Shown here piece by piece: positions 23,577 through 33,053 of a stretch of DNA of 43,678 nt; the stretch's first letter is position 1, and each line of letters starts with the position of its first letter. This DNA is from Thermoanaerobaculia bacterium (GTDB lineage Bacteria; Acidobacteriota; Thermoanaerobaculia; Gp7-AA8). Under the pieces are notes generated by a model, which was not told the DNA's origin, did no database searches, and saw only the letters and a list, made by a program, of their open reading frames with translations. The stretch covers positions 1 through 43,678 of the forward strand of contig JADGNZ010000052.1 of the NCBI GenBank assembly GCA_017883205.1, written 5' to 3'. A program made the position numbers and the translations under genes.

Positions 23577-25682
23577 TTACTCTTCCTTGCCGAACTGCTT
23601 CAGATCCTCGGGCCCTTCCTTCGTGGCCACCTTCTCCTTGCCCTGTACGGCCACGCGGATCTGCTCCACGACATCGGGATTCGCCAGCGTGGTGATGTCG
23701 CCGGTGTCGAGCGTGTTCGAGATCGCGGCCAGAACGCGGCGCATGATTTTCCCGGACCTCGTCTTTGGCATGTCCGGAACGATGTGCACCTTCTTGGGCC
23801 GGGCGATCTTACCGATCATGGTTTCGAGAGTCGAAATCACGCGGTCCGTGATCTCCTTGGATGGCGCGTATCCCGGCCTCAGGACGATGTAGATCTCGGG
23901 CACACGCCCCTTGATGTCGTCGACGACCGGAACCACGGCGGCTTCTGCTACTTCCGGAACGGTGAGGCAGGCCGATTCGAGCTCCTTTGTGCCCAGGCGA
24001 TGGCCGGCTACGTTGATGACGTCGTCCACCCGGCCGAGGATGCGGAAGTAGCCGTCGGCGGCCAACACGGCTCCGTCCGCCGCGAAGTACGGCCAATCCT
24101 GCCATTTCTTGCTCTTGGGGTCCTTGCAGTACTTGGAGTAGTACTGCTTCACGAAGCGCTCGCGGTCGCCCCAGATCGTCTGGAAGATTCCCGGCCACGG
24201 GTTCTTGATGCAGATGTTGCCGGCCTTTCCTGTCCCTGCACTCATCTCCTTGGCCTGCTCGTCGTAGATGACAGGGTAGATACCAGGTACGCCGGGTCCG
24301 GCACTGCCCGGCTTCATCAGATCGATGGCCGGTTTCGTGCTGCAGAGGAACCCGCCGTTCTCGGTCTGCCACCAGGTGTCCACGATCACGGCTTCGCGCT
24401 TGCCAACCTCGTTGTAGTACCACTTCCAGACCTCCGGCTCGATCGGCTCGCCGACCGTGGTCATGTGCTTGAAGTGGTAGTTGTACTTCTTGGGCTCCTC
24501 GGGGCCGGCTTTGCGCAGCATGCGGATCGCGGTCGGGGAGGTGTGGAAGATGTTGACGTCGAGCCGTTCAGCGATTCGCCAGACCCGCCCGGCATCGGGG
24601 TAGGTTGGAACGCCTTCGTAGATGACCGACGTTGCGGCCAGAGCGAGCGGCCCGTAAACGATGTACGAATGACCGGTGATCCAGCCGATGTCCGCCATGC
24701 ACCAGTACACGTCATCGGGGTGGATGTCCTGAATGTATTTTGAGGTTCCCGTCACGTAGGCGAGGTAACCGCCGGTGCGATGCTGGCAGCCTTTGGGCTT
24801 GCCCGTGGTGCCGCTCGTGTACATCAGGAAGAGCGGTGCCTCCGAGTCCATCGGGACAGGGTCGATACGTTTGCCGCGGTAGTTCCCGATAACGTCGTCG
24901 ACGAAGAAGTCGCGTCCCTTCACCATCGGTGTCGCCGAGCAGTACTTCCCGGGAACCCGTCTCCACACCAGGACCTTGTCGATGGTCTGGCCTTCCTTCT
25001 CGGCGGTGGCCACGGCAATCTCGGCGGAGGCCTTGTGATCGATCATCTTGCCGCTGCGATAGTAGCCGTCCATGTAGATCAGCACTCTGCTGCCGGAATC
25101 GGCTGCGCGCAGGCCGCAGGCCTCACCGCTGAACCCGCCGAACACCACGGAATGGATCACGCCCAGGCGGGCGCAGGCCAGCATGGTGATCGGCAGCTCG
25201 GCCAGCATAGGCATGTGAATCGTGACGCGATCACCGGCCTTCAATCCGGCGAAGTCGCGCAGCAACGCGGCAAACTCGTTGACCCGGACATAGAGCTCCT
25301 GATACGTGATCGTGACCGGATCTTCCTCTTCGAGCTCCGGGACGGAGATGATCGCGGCCTTGTTCTTGTACTTGGCCAGATGGCGATCCACGCAGTTGTA
25401 CGAGGCGTTGATCTTGCCGCCGACGAACCACTTCCAGAAGGGCGGGTCGTTGGTATCGAGCACGGTGTCCCAGCGCTTGTACCAGGTGAGCATGTCCGCG
25501 TACTCCTCGAAGCACTGGGGAAAGTTCTTCTCGGCGAAGCGCTCGTTGATTGCAGTATCCGTCAGATTGGCCTGTGCGATGAACGCCGCCGGCGGCTTGT
25601 AGGTTTCCTCTTCCTTCCAATGAACCGCAATCTGGCCCTCGGTGGTTTCGGCGACATTGGGCGCCTTTGGGTTATTCGACAT
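23577..25682 (-). CDS. acs: Acetyl-CoA synthetase
   Basis: 701 residues from ATG 25682, with GAGGAAGAG upstream. AMP-forming acyl-CoA synthetase motifs are complete: YTSGTTGKPKG (about 287-297), DTWWQTENGG, the hinge GRVDDVINVAGHRLGTKELE and the C-terminal PKTRSGKIMRR, whose Lys is the residue acetylated in regulation of Acs. The substrate-pocket sequence (VWKWYYNEVGK, then DTWWQTE with Trp) favours acetate over longer acids. It converts acetate, CoA and ATP to acetyl-CoA, AMP and PPi in the cytoplasm. The upstream neighbour is an OFA-family carboxylate transporter on the same strand, so uptake and activation of a small acid may be coupled. Confidence 0.95.
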   Translation of the reverse strand: MSNNPKAPNVAETTEGQIAVHWKEEETYKPPAAFIAQANLTDTAINERFAEKNFPQCFEEYADMLTWYKRWDTVLDTNDPPFWKWFVGGKINASYNCVDRHLAKYKNKAAIISVPELEEEDPVTITYQELYVRVNEFAALLRDFAGLKAGDRVTIHMPMLAELPITMLACARLGVIHSVVFGGFSGEACGLRAADSGSRVLIYMDGYYRSGKMIDHKASAEIAVATAEKEGQTIDKVLVWRRVPGKYCSATPMVKGRDFFVDDVIGNYRGKRIDPVPMDSEAPLFLMYTSGTTGKPKGCQHRTGGYLAYVTGTSKYIQDIHPDDVYWCMADIGWITGHSYIVYGPLALAATSVIYEGVPTYPDAGRVWRIAERLDVNIFHTSPTAIRMLRKAGPEEPKKYNYHFKHMTTVGEPIEPEVWKWYYNEVGKREAVIVDTWWQTENGGFLCSTKPAIDLMKPGSAGPGVPGIYPVIYDEQAKEMSAGTGKAGNICIKNPWPGIFQTIWGDRERFVKQYYSKYCKDPKSKKWQDWPYFAADGAVLAADGYFRILGRVDDVINVAGHRLGTKELESACLTVPEVAEAAVVPVVDDIKGRVPEIYIVLRPGYAPSKEITDRVISTLETMIGKIARPKKVHIVPDMPKTRSGKIMRRVLAAISNTLDTGDITTLANPDVVEQIRVAVQGKEKVATKEGPEDLKQFGKEE

Positions 25683-25758
25683 GACTCTTCCTCCGTGTGT
25701 TTGATTCGACCGACGGGCTGAACCCGATCGAGTCTTCGTTCTAGTAATCAGGATCTGC

Positions 25759-25785
25759 GGTGCCCGGCCAGGAGAGCCGGGCACC
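25759..25785 (-). promoter_or_regulatory. Strong hairpin between the MFS gene and acs
   Basis: GGTGCCCGGC / GCCGGGCACC forms a perfect 10-bp stem with a 7-nt loop. It follows the MFS stop by 15 bp and precedes the acs start by 76 bp. There is no T tract, so it may act as an mRNA stabiliser, a processing site or a weak attenuator that sets the ratio of transporter to Acs. Confidence 0.5.
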
Positions 25786-25800
25786 AGGTGGCGTCTCTTG

Positions 25801-27036
25801 CTATGTAGTTGCCCCCGACGGCGGGGAGGGCCGTTTCGCCATTAACTCGCACAGGAGTGCGACGACAGCCAGGGCGGCGGCGGTGTAAAAAGCAGCCTGA
25901 TAGTTCTTGTACTTCTCGAAAAGCATGCCGGCGACCTTGGAGGCGCCGTAGCCTGTCACGCCCCAGGCGGTGAACAGCATGCCGTAGTTGATGCCGGCGT
26001 TCTTCGTCCCCCAGAAATCGGAGGTCGCGGAGCCGTTCACCGACAGTTGCGTGCCGTAGCACCAGTAGACGATAAAGACCATGACGTAGAGCAACATCAC
26101 GTTGCTGCCGGTCAGGTACAGGATCGGCATCGCAACCGCCGAGATGCCGATCATCAGCCGCAGGACGTTGAGGCGGCCCATCGCATCCGACATCCAGCCC
26201 GACAGAATCCGGCCGGAGGCGTTGCCCGCTGCGCCGATGACGAGCGTGATCGCTGTGAGGGCCCCGGCCGGGATCATCATGCTCTTGGCGAAGGGGACGA
26301 GCTGGCTGATGACCATGAATCCGCCGAACGTGCCGAGCGCGTAGGCGATCCACATGAAATAGAACGCAGGGGTGCGCAACGTCTCGCCTGGCGTGAACTC
26401 GTACGTCGTCGCCGCTGCCTTGGACGCCGGAGCCGGTGTCCATCCAGCCGGGCGGTACCCGACCGGCGGGTTCTTCAGCAGGAAGGCTCCGAGGAGAGTC
26501 ATCACGAAGAAGATGACCCCCAGAATGGTGAACGTGGTGCGCCACCCGTAGGTGGGGATGAGCCACAGGTTCGCCATGGGCCCGAAGATGGCCGACCCGC
26601 CGCCGTAGCCGGCCACGGCCAGACCGACGGCCAGCCCGCGCTTGTCCGGGAACCACTTCGCCATGACCGGGATCGGCGTCGCATAGCCGAAACCGTTACC
26701 GATGCCGACCACGACGCCGAAGCAGATGATCAGGTAGGTCAGGCTGGTGGTCTTGGCCGAGAGCAGGAAGCCCGCCGTCAGGAGAATGCAGCCCGTGATC
26801 GAGACCATGAAGGGCCCGAGCTTGTCCTGGAGGCGTCCCGCGATGATGAAGGAGAGTGCGAAGACGATGACGGCCCAACCGAAAACGCTGGATGTGTCCG
26901 CCCTTTTCCACCCGAACTCCTTCTCCAGGGGCGCCACGAAGACGCTCCAGGCGTAGAGTGAGCCCAGGGCCAAATTCATCAGAAGTCCGCCGACGACGCG
27001 CCACCACCGGTTGATCATCCCGTGAGATTCCGCCAT
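25801..27036 (-). CDS. OFA-family MFS transporter (oxalate/formate antiporter type)
   Basis: 411 residues with about twelve membrane segments. The N terminus RWWRVVGGLLMNLALGSLYAWSVF and the following LEKEFGW are diagnostic of the OFA subfamily. GFGYATPIPVMAKWFPDKRGLAVGLAVAGYGGGSAIFGP is the conserved loop 4-5 region. OFA proteins exchange small carboxylates such as oxalate, formate, lactate or pyruvate. The genetic setting, with acs downstream and formate dehydrogenase about 10 kb away, supports a C1/C2 acid substrate. The substrate itself cannot be read from the sequence. Confidence 0.9.
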   Translation of the reverse strand: MAESHGMINRWWRVVGGLLMNLALGSLYAWSVFVAPLEKEFGWKRADTSSVFGWAVIVFALSFIIAGRLQDKLGPFMVSITGCILLTAGFLLSAKTTSLTYLIICFGVVVGIGNGFGYATPIPVMAKWFPDKRGLAVGLAVAGYGGGSAIFGPMANLWLIPTYGWRTTFTILGVIFFVMTLLGAFLLKNPPVGYRPAGWTPAPASKAAATTYEFTPGETLRTPAFYFMWIAYALGTFGGFMVISQLVPFAKSMMIPAGALTAITLVIGAAGNASGRILSGWMSDAMGRLNVLRLMIGISAVAMPILYLTGSNVMLLYVMVFIVYWCYGTQLSVNGSATSDFWGTKNAGINYGMLFTAWGVTGYGASKVAGMLFEKYKNYQAAFYTAAALAVVALLCELMAKRPSPPSGATT

Positions 27037-27217
27037 GTTTTACCCCCAATTGGTGCTGTAAATACTCGATTGATCCTCTAGCGATCGCAGCCGCTCATTT
27101 GTAGTCGACCGGTCACATACCGGCTGAGCCGCATTTCGTCGCCGCCGCGACTACGCATTCCTTGCCTGGCGCTGTTCCTTACTGTTCCTCAGCTCAACCG
27201 CCAGGCGTGTCGAGTTG

Positions 27218-27234
27218 AAAAGGGCGATCGGCCC
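27218..27234 (-). terminator. Weak intrinsic terminator of the porin gene
   Basis: Directly after the porin stop, the minus strand reads AGGGC-CGATC-GCCCT followed by TTT. The stem has five pairs and the T tract is short, so termination is probably partial. Confidence 0.4.
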
Positions 27235-28344
27235 TCAGAAGTAGAAGAACTGCATCTGGACCGTGAGCTCGCTGGTGGTGTTGCCAACCTTCGGTTTCAC
27301 GTGGCTGTAGGCGCCTTTGATGTTGAAGTTATTTCCGTTCGGATACCACGTGACACCACCCTGGAAGCGTTGATTGTTCTTCGCGCTGTTCGACGTGAGA
27401 CTGAACTTCTGATCCTCGAAGCGGACGAAGGGCATGACCTTTGTGGCAGCCATGTAGTAGCCCGCCTGCAGGGTCATGTCGCGTTGCCGCGGAATGGCCG
27501 TGAGGAACGTTCCACCATCGAAATGGAGCAGCGTGAGCTCGCCGTTGAAGGCGTCCTTGTTCGCCGTCGGCATCGACAGGAAGGCGTCCGCGGAGTAGGC
27601 CTTGTAGCTGCTCTGGTGATCCGCACCGGCGCCGAATGAGAGGATCTTCTTGTTTCCCAGGTACATGCCGGGAAGTACGTATCCAACCTCGGTGTCCCAC
27701 ACGTTGTACATCACACGCCCCGTTGCACGGAATGGATTCCCCGCTCCGGTCCGGCCAGCAGCGGCGGCCTGACGTACTCCCTGGAACAGTCCGGCGCGAT
27801 ATTCGAAGTGACTGTCATCCAGGTATCCCTTCGCCAGGAATCCTGTGTCGCGGCCGACCGCCGACTGCGTCGGAGTACTCTCCGTGAAGGAATACGTGCC
27901 GTAGTCAAGCGACAGCAGGGTCGCGGCGCTCTCCAGGCAGTTGCGGCAGAGAGGCGGGAGCATCAGTCCCGCGTCGATCATGAACGTGTTGTTCACCGGT
28001 TTCCATTCGATGAAGGCATCCTGCGTGACGAAGCCACTGGAGAGGGCTTTGGGCGACTTTCCGAGGTTCGGATTGTCCGTCTCGACGAAGAACGAGATGT
28101 TGGGCGAGACCTGACCGGCGACGATGAAGCGCATCCGCCTCAGGAACAGGTTCTGGGCGTAACCCTTCGTCGTAGCGTCCTGGGCCTCATCAGCCCACCC
28201 CTGAACGAGCGCTCCGATCTTCATGCTGACGTTGTCGTTGACCTTGATGACGGCCTGAGCATGGGCGGCGGTGGCGAAAAGAAGGAATGCGAGGATGGAT
28301 AACGGAAACAAGAAACAGCGTGTCCTGGGGGTGGTTTTTTCCAT
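27235..28344 (-). CDS. Outer-membrane porin, OprO/OprP-like
   Basis: 369 residues. A signal peptide (about 1-30, ending AAHAQA) precedes a beta-barrel-like sequence with alternating hydrophobic strands and a C-terminal Phe (QMQFFYF), the outer-membrane assembly signal. NLFLRRMRFIVAGQVSPNISFFVETDNPNLG (about 65-95) is the conserved first-strand block of phosphate-selective-porin-like proteins, and DAFIEWKPVNNTFMIDAGLMLPP follows. The family name does not fix the substrate; with the OFA transporter and Acs next door, passage of organic anions is a reasonable guess. It is transcribed away from the ABC importer. Confidence 0.8.
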   Translation of the reverse strand: MEKTTPRTRCFLFPLSILAFLLFATAAHAQAVIKVNDNVSMKIGALVQGWADEAQDATTKGYAQNLFLRRMRFIVAGQVSPNISFFVETDNPNLGKSPKALSSGFVTQDAFIEWKPVNNTFMIDAGLMLPPLCRNCLESAATLLSLDYGTYSFTESTPTQSAVGRDTGFLAKGYLDDSHFEYRAGLFQGVRQAAAAGRTGAGNPFRATGRVMYNVWDTEVGYVLPGMYLGNKKILSFGAGADHQSSYKAYSADAFLSMPTANKDAFNGELTLLHFDGGTFLTAIPRQRDMTLQAGYYMAATKVMPFVRFEDQKFSLTSNSAKNNQRFQGGVTWYPNGNNFNIKGAYSHVKPKVGNTTSELTVQMQFFYF

Positions 28345-28835
28345 GACGTCTCCTTTTATTCGGGGCCTTTAGTCGACAGACGAACAAGTAAGCAATGCGC
28401 ACGAGCGCAGCTCACCAACTGGACGTAAGACACGTGTGAAGAAGTGCCGGGCAGCACTGGCGGCAACAGCGAACCTCTCTGGACAGGGTCAATCATCTGA
28501 TCTACCCCCGGGGCGCGCGACTCAGCGGATGGTTAAGGCTGCTTTCTTGAACACTAGACGAAGGAATTGGAGAAGTCCACTGATTTCGGGCCGGGTACGG
28601 GTCTGGCAGCACGGGAGTTTCCAATTCAGCACGATTTCGATGAGCTTGCTATCAACGTTGCCCAAGCTAAGTGATGGACGGGGTCGATTCATGTACGCTG
28701 TGTCACCGTCCTCTGTGTTGAGCCGCACCGCCCCCCTCTGGGGTCCTGCCGGTGCGGTCGTCTTCCGCTATACTTTGACCTTTCCTGCCCGTTTTCTATC
28801 CCACATCGATCTCACAAACGAAAGGGAGGTGCCCC
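28345..28835. other. Divergent intergenic region, porin to ABC importer
   Basis: 490 bp with no supported gene. A TATACT hexamer at 28769-28774, about 65 bp before the GTG start of the binding-protein gene, may be its -10 box, but the matching -35 is poor. The region must contain both divergent promoters; I see no clear repeat or riboswitch. Confidence 0.35.
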
Positions 28836-30179
28836 GTGTCGAAGAAGTCAGGCGAAGAGATCACTCGTAGAAAATTCGTCAAGGTCACAGGAGGTGGCAT
28901 TGCAGCGGCCGGGCTGACCTCGGCGTTTCTTTTCCCAACGCGCGCGCTCGCGCAGCAGAAAACGCTGAAGATCGTCCAGTGGAGTCACTTCGTTCCCGGC
29001 TATGACAAGTGGTTCGACAACGTCTTCACCAAGGAGTGGGGAGCGAAGCACAACACGAACGTCATCGTCGACCACATCGCCATCGGAGAGATCAACGCCC
29101 GCGCCGCCGCCGAGGTGGCTGCCCAGAAGGGGCACGATCTCTTCATGTTCCTCGCGCCGCCGGCCGCGTATGAGAAGCAGGTCATCGACCACCGCGAGAT
29201 CGTCGAGCATGTCAAGGCCAAGCACGGGAGTCCGATCGAGCTCGCCGTCAGGTCGACCTATAACCCGAAGACCAAGAAGTTCTTCGCTTTCTCCGACTCC
29301 TTCGTTCCCGATCCGGGTAACTACCGGCAGGACCTCTGGTCGCAGGTCGGCTTCCCGCACGGGCCGGACACGTGGCAAGACCTGCTCACCGGCGCGAAGA
29401 GAATCAAAGACGATCCGAAGCTCGGCAATCCCTGCGGACTCGGCCTCTCGCAGGAGCTCGACACGAACATGGCCACGCGTGCCTGCCTCTGGTCGTTCGG
29501 CGGATCGGAGCAGGATCAGAACGGCAACCCCTCGCTGAGCTCGAAGAACACCGTCGAAGCCGTCAAGTTCTTTCGCGATCTCTTCAAGCAGACCGAGACG
29601 GCCGAAGTCTTCTCGTGGGATCCATCATCGAACAACCGCGGGATTCTCGCCGGCAAGTTGTCGTACGTGCAGAATGCAATCTCGGTCACGCGTTCCGCGG
29701 AGAAAGACAACCCGGAGATGTCGAAGCAGATCCAGCTTCGGCCGGCGCTCAAAGGACCGGTGCGCCGCATCGCCTCGGAGCATGTGATGAGTTGCTATGT
29801 CGTCTGGGAGTTCGCCGAGAACAAAGAGGGCGCCAAGCAGTTCCTGGCCGATCTCATCGACGACTTCGGCAATGCCTTCAAGGGGAGTGAGTTCTACAAC
29901 TTCCCCTGCTTCCCGAAGACCGTTCCCAACCTCAAGGAGCAGCTTGCCAACGATCCGAAGGCCGTGCCGGCAAACAAGTATGCGGTCCTCGGAGATGCGA
30001 TGAACTGGTCCACGAACGTCGGCTTCCCCGGCTATGCCACGGCACCGATCGATGAGATCTTCAACACCTTCGTCATTCCCACGATGTTCGCCAAGGCGGC
30101 GCGCGACGAGATGTCTCCCGAGGATGCCGTGAAGGCCGCCGACGCGGAAGTTCGCCGTATCTTTGCCAAGTGGAAGTAA
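28836..30179 (+). CDS. ABC transporter family-1 extracellular solute-binding protein (Tat substrate)
   Basis: 447 residues; GTG start with AAAGGGAGG just upstream. A twin-arginine signal (TRRKFVKVTGGGIAAAGLTSAF, cleavage after ALA) shows it is exported folded. The mature part (LKIVQWSHFVPGYDKWFDNVFTKEW) is typical of family-1 (sugar-type) binding proteins, with the C-terminal lobe containing NVGFPGYATAPIDEIFNTFVIP. It begins a four-gene operon with ATPase and two permeases. The ligand may be an oligosaccharide or polyol; nothing in the sequence identifies it, and there is no adjacent glycosidase. Confidence 0.9.
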   Translation: MSKKSGEEITRRKFVKVTGGGIAAAGLTSAFLFPTRALAQQKTLKIVQWSHFVPGYDKWFDNVFTKEWGAKHNTNVIVDHIAIGEINARAAAEVAAQKGHDLFMFLAPPAAYEKQVIDHREIVEHVKAKHGSPIELAVRSTYNPKTKKFFAFSDSFVPDPGNYRQDLWSQVGFPHGPDTWQDLLTGAKRIKDDPKLGNPCGLGLSQELDTNMATRACLWSFGGSEQDQNGNPSLSSKNTVEAVKFFRDLFKQTETAEVFSWDPSSNNRGILAGKLSYVQNAISVTRSAEKDNPEMSKQIQLRPALKGPVRRIASEHVMSCYVVWEFAENKEGAKQFLADLIDDFGNAFKGSEFYNFPCFPKTVPNLKEQLANDPKAVPANKYAVLGDAMNWSTNVGFPGYATAPIDEIFNTFVIPTMFAKAARDEMSPEDAVKAADAEVRRIFAKWK

Positions 30180-30203
30180 GACTTCGGGGAGGAGCGCAAC
30201 GGA

Positions 30204-31250
30204 ATGGCGGTCGTCGAGACACGCAAACTCAATAAAGTCTTTAAGCGCGGAAACGTCGGCGCCGTCGTCAATGTCGATCTTCAGAGCCGGGAGGGCGAGT
30301 TCCTCGTCCTCCTCGGCCCTTCCGGCTCGGGCAAGACGACGCTCCTCCGTATGATCGCCGGCCTCGAGGAGCCGACCTCCGGCGAGATCCTCATCGGCGG
30401 CAAGCTGGTCAACGACCTCACGCCGCGCGAGCGCGGAATCGCCATGGTCTTCCAGAGCTACGCGCTTTATCCGCATCTCTCTGTATTCAAGAACATCGTC
30501 TTTCCGCTGAAGGCGCAGGGCATGCCGAAAGAGAAGCGGCTGAAGCAGGCCGAGTGGGCGGCATCGCTCCTCGGCATCCAGCATCTCTTCGACCGGAAGC
30601 CGCGCGAGCTCTCCGGCGGAGAGCGCCAGCGCGTGGCACTGGCCCGCGCCATTGTGCGCGAGCCGTCGCTGTTCCTTCTCGATGAGCCGCTTTCGAACCT
30701 CGATGCCAAGCTCCGCGCTTCGGCCCGTGAGGAGCTCGAGCAGTTTCAGAAACGCATCGGCACGACTGCCATCTACGTCACCCACGATCAGGTCGAGGCA
30801 ATGGCCATGGGTGACCGCGTGGTGGTGATGTCGCAGGGCGCCGTACGGCAGATCGGTACGCCGGCCGACGTCTACGACGAGCCGGCCGATACGTTCGTGG
30901 CCACGTTCCTCGGTTCGCCCCCGATGAATCTCCTGCCCGGGCCCGACGTCATCGTCGGATTCCGTCCCGAGCACTTTCTACCGCCGGGTGTGGCGGAGCG
31001 GCTGGGAGAGCACATCTCGTTCGGATTTCAAATCTCACACGGCGAGTATCTCGGCGCCGAGCGCGTCCTGTACGGAACGATCGCCGGAGGGGCATTCGAC
31101 GGGCGGACGGCGGTGTCACGCATTCCCTCCACCCACGCCGTGTCGCTGCCCGACGGTTCGCTGCAGACCTTCGCCGTTGCCCTCGGCGACGTGAAGTTCT
31201 TCGACCCCGGGACCGAGAAGCGAACCTCGCGGAGGAGCATCCCCGCATGA
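30204..31250 (+). CDS. ABC importer ATP-binding protein, MalK/UgpC type
   Basis: 348 residues, GGAGGAGCG-type ribosome site at about 30187. Walker A is GPSGSGKTT (about 37-45), the Q-loop is in VFQSYALYPHLSVFKN, the signature LSGGERQRVALARA and Walker B LFLLDEPLSNLD follow, then the switch histidine in YVTHDQVEAM. The C-terminal domain (about 240-348) is a shortened MalK-like regulatory OB-fold (VGFRPEHFLP). It energises uptake with the two permeases; its stop overlaps the first permease start by four bases. Confidence 0.95.
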   Translation: MAVVETRKLNKVFKRGNVGAVVNVDLQSREGEFLVLLGPSGSGKTTLLRMIAGLEEPTSGEILIGGKLVNDLTPRERGIAMVFQSYALYPHLSVFKNIVFPLKAQGMPKEKRLKQAEWAASLLGIQHLFDRKPRELSGGERQRVALARAIVREPSLFLLDEPLSNLDAKLRASAREELEQFQKRIGTTAIYVTHDQVEAMAMGDRVVVMSQGAVRQIGTPADVYDEPADTFVATFLGSPPMNLLPGPDVIVGFRPEHFLPPGVAERLGEHISFGFQISHGEYLGAERVLYGTIAGGAFDGRTAVSRIPSTHAVSLPDGSLQTFAVALGDVKFFDPGTEKRTSRRSIPA

Positions 31251-32128
31251 TCCGGCGTCAACGCTGGCTCGGGCCGGCGATGTTCATGCCGGCGATCGTT
31301 TACATCGTCGCGCTCGTCGGTGTGCCGTTCGTCATGGCCTTTCTCTACAGCGTCAGCGATGCCAAAGTCGGCAGCGTCTCCTACCACTTCGTCGGCTTGC
31401 AGAACTTTGTCAGCATCCTGCACAACCCGGCCTTCCGGCGGGCGCTTCAGAACTCGTTCGTCTTTACCATCACCTCCCAGGTGCTGGTACTCATCGGCGC
31501 GAACATTCTCGCCCTCTCATTGAAAGAGGCCTTTCCGGGCCGTCGATTCTTTCGCTTTCTCATCCTGCTGCCGTGGGTGGCACCCGTTTCGATCGGATCC
31601 CTCGGATGGAAGTGGATCCTGGACTCGCTCTACAGCGTGATCAGTTGGGTGCTCGTACGGTTCCACCTCGTGAATCAATACGACACGCCGATGTGGCTCG
31701 GCGAGCCGAAGCTGGCCATGATGTCGGTCATCCTCGTACACACCTGGCACATGCTGCCGTTCGCGACCGTGATCCTCCTGGCGGGGCTGACAGCGATCCC
31801 CAAAGACATCCCCGAGGCCGCTGCGGTGGATGGGGCGGGCTTCTTCCGTACGACGTTTCAAATCACGATTCCGATGATGCTGCCGATCATCAATGTTGCG
31901 GTGCTGTTCGGTGCGATCTTCACGTTCACCGACATGACGGTGATCTATATTCTTACCCGAGGGGGACCGTACGACACGACGCAAGTGATTCCGACGGAGG
32001 CGTTCTTCGCCGGGATTCTCGGGTCCGATCTGGCGGAAGGGGCGGCCATCTCGATCTTCCTCGTGCCGCTGCTGGTCATCGCCGCCTATTTCGTCCTGCG
32101 CTCGGCGCATCGCGCGGAGGTGACATAG
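31247..32128 (+). CDS. ABC importer permease, MalF/UgpA type
   Basis: 293 residues with six predicted membrane segments. The cytoplasmic EAA loop (IPEAAAVDGAGFFRTTFQITIPMMLP, about 186-211) docks with the ATPase. Start at ATG 31247 overlaps the ATPase stop (ATGA). It lacks the long periplasmic loop found in enteric MalF and so resembles the UgpA/LacF branch. Confidence 0.92.
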   Translation: MIRRQRWLGPAMFMPAIVYIVALVGVPFVMAFLYSVSDAKVGSVSYHFVGLQNFVSILHNPAFRRALQNSFVFTITSQVLVLIGANILALSLKEAFPGRRFFRFLILLPWVAPVSIGSLGWKWILDSLYSVISWVLVRFHLVNQYDTPMWLGEPKLAMMSVILVHTWHMLPFATVILLAGLTAIPKDIPEAAAVDGAGFFRTTFQITIPMMLPIINVAVLFGAIFTFTDMTVIYILTRGGPYDTTQVIPTEAFFAGILGSDLAEGAAISIFLVPLLVIAAYFVLRSAHRAEVT

Positions 32129-32977
32129 ATGGCACGCCGGCGACTGACCTGGATGCTTCCAAGGATCATGATGTGGTTGGTGCGGATCTTCTTCGCCGTG
32201 GTGCTGGCCTTCCCGTTCTACTGGATGCTGATCACTACGTTCAAGCGCAACACGGACCTCAACAACCTCAAGAACAATCCGTTCCTCTTCACCGAGCCGC
32301 CGACGCTCGATCACCTCCGGCTGCTCTTCCATGAGACGCTTTTTCCGCGATGGGTGCTGAACACGATGTTCGCCGGCCTGATCGTCGTGATCATCACGCT
32401 GCTGCTCGCCCTGCCGGCCGCGTATGCACTGGCCCGCCTCACCGGCGAGTGGGGAACGCGGCTCGGCATCGGCGTTTTTCTCACGTACCTGGTGCCTCCG
32501 ACGCTCCTCTTCATCCCTTTATCGAAAGTCGTGTCATTCCTCGGCTTGCAGGACTCGCTCTGGTCGATCATCGTCGTCTATCCCACCTTTACCATCCCGT
32601 TCTCGACGTGGCTGCTGATGGGTTTTTTCAAATCGATCCCGCGCGATCTTGAAGATGCGGCGATGGTGGATGGCCTCACGCAATGGGGCGCGTTCGTGAA
32701 GCTGATGATCCCGATGTCGACGTCGGGGATTCTTACGGTGGTGATCTTCGCCTTCACTCTGGTGACGCAGGAGTTTGTCTACGCGCTGACCTTTATCTCC
32801 TCGGCGGCACATCAGACTGTCGGTGTCGGTGTGCCAACCTTTCTTGTGCGCGGCGATGTCTATTACTGGGGCTCGCTGATGGCGGCGTGCCTGATCACCA
32901 GCCTGCCGATCGGCTTCCTCTACAACCTCTTTCTCGACAGGTTCATCGAGGGCTTCACCGTGGGCGCGGTCAAGTGA
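32129..32977 (+). CDS. ABC importer permease, MalG/UgpE type
   Basis: 282 residues, starting one base after the previous stop. The N terminus has FFAVVLAFPFYWMLITTFK, the signature of the second permease, and the EAA loop is LEDAAMVDGLTQWGAFVKLMIPMS (about 170-193). It completes the heterodimeric channel of the importer. The C terminus (FIEGFTVGAVK) matches the usual MalG-like ending (GLTAGAVK), supporting the full length. Confidence 0.92.
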   Translation: MARRRLTWMLPRIMMWLVRIFFAVVLAFPFYWMLITTFKRNTDLNNLKNNPFLFTEPPTLDHLRLLFHETLFPRWVLNTMFAGLIVVIITLLLALPAAYALARLTGEWGTRLGIGVFLTYLVPPTLLFIPLSKVVSFLGLQDSLWSIIVVYPTFTIPFSTWLLMGFFKSIPRDLEDAAMVDGLTQWGAFVKLMIPMSTSGILTVVIFAFTLVTQEFVYALTFISSAAHQTVGVGVPTFLVRGDVYYWGSLMAACLITSLPIGFLYNLFLDRFIEGFTVGAVK

Positions 32978-33053
32978 TCCTCGCTCTGCGGGACGGCCAT
33001 GAAGATTGCCGGAAATCGCCTCGATCCCTGGCCTTCCTCTATCATCCCGTGTG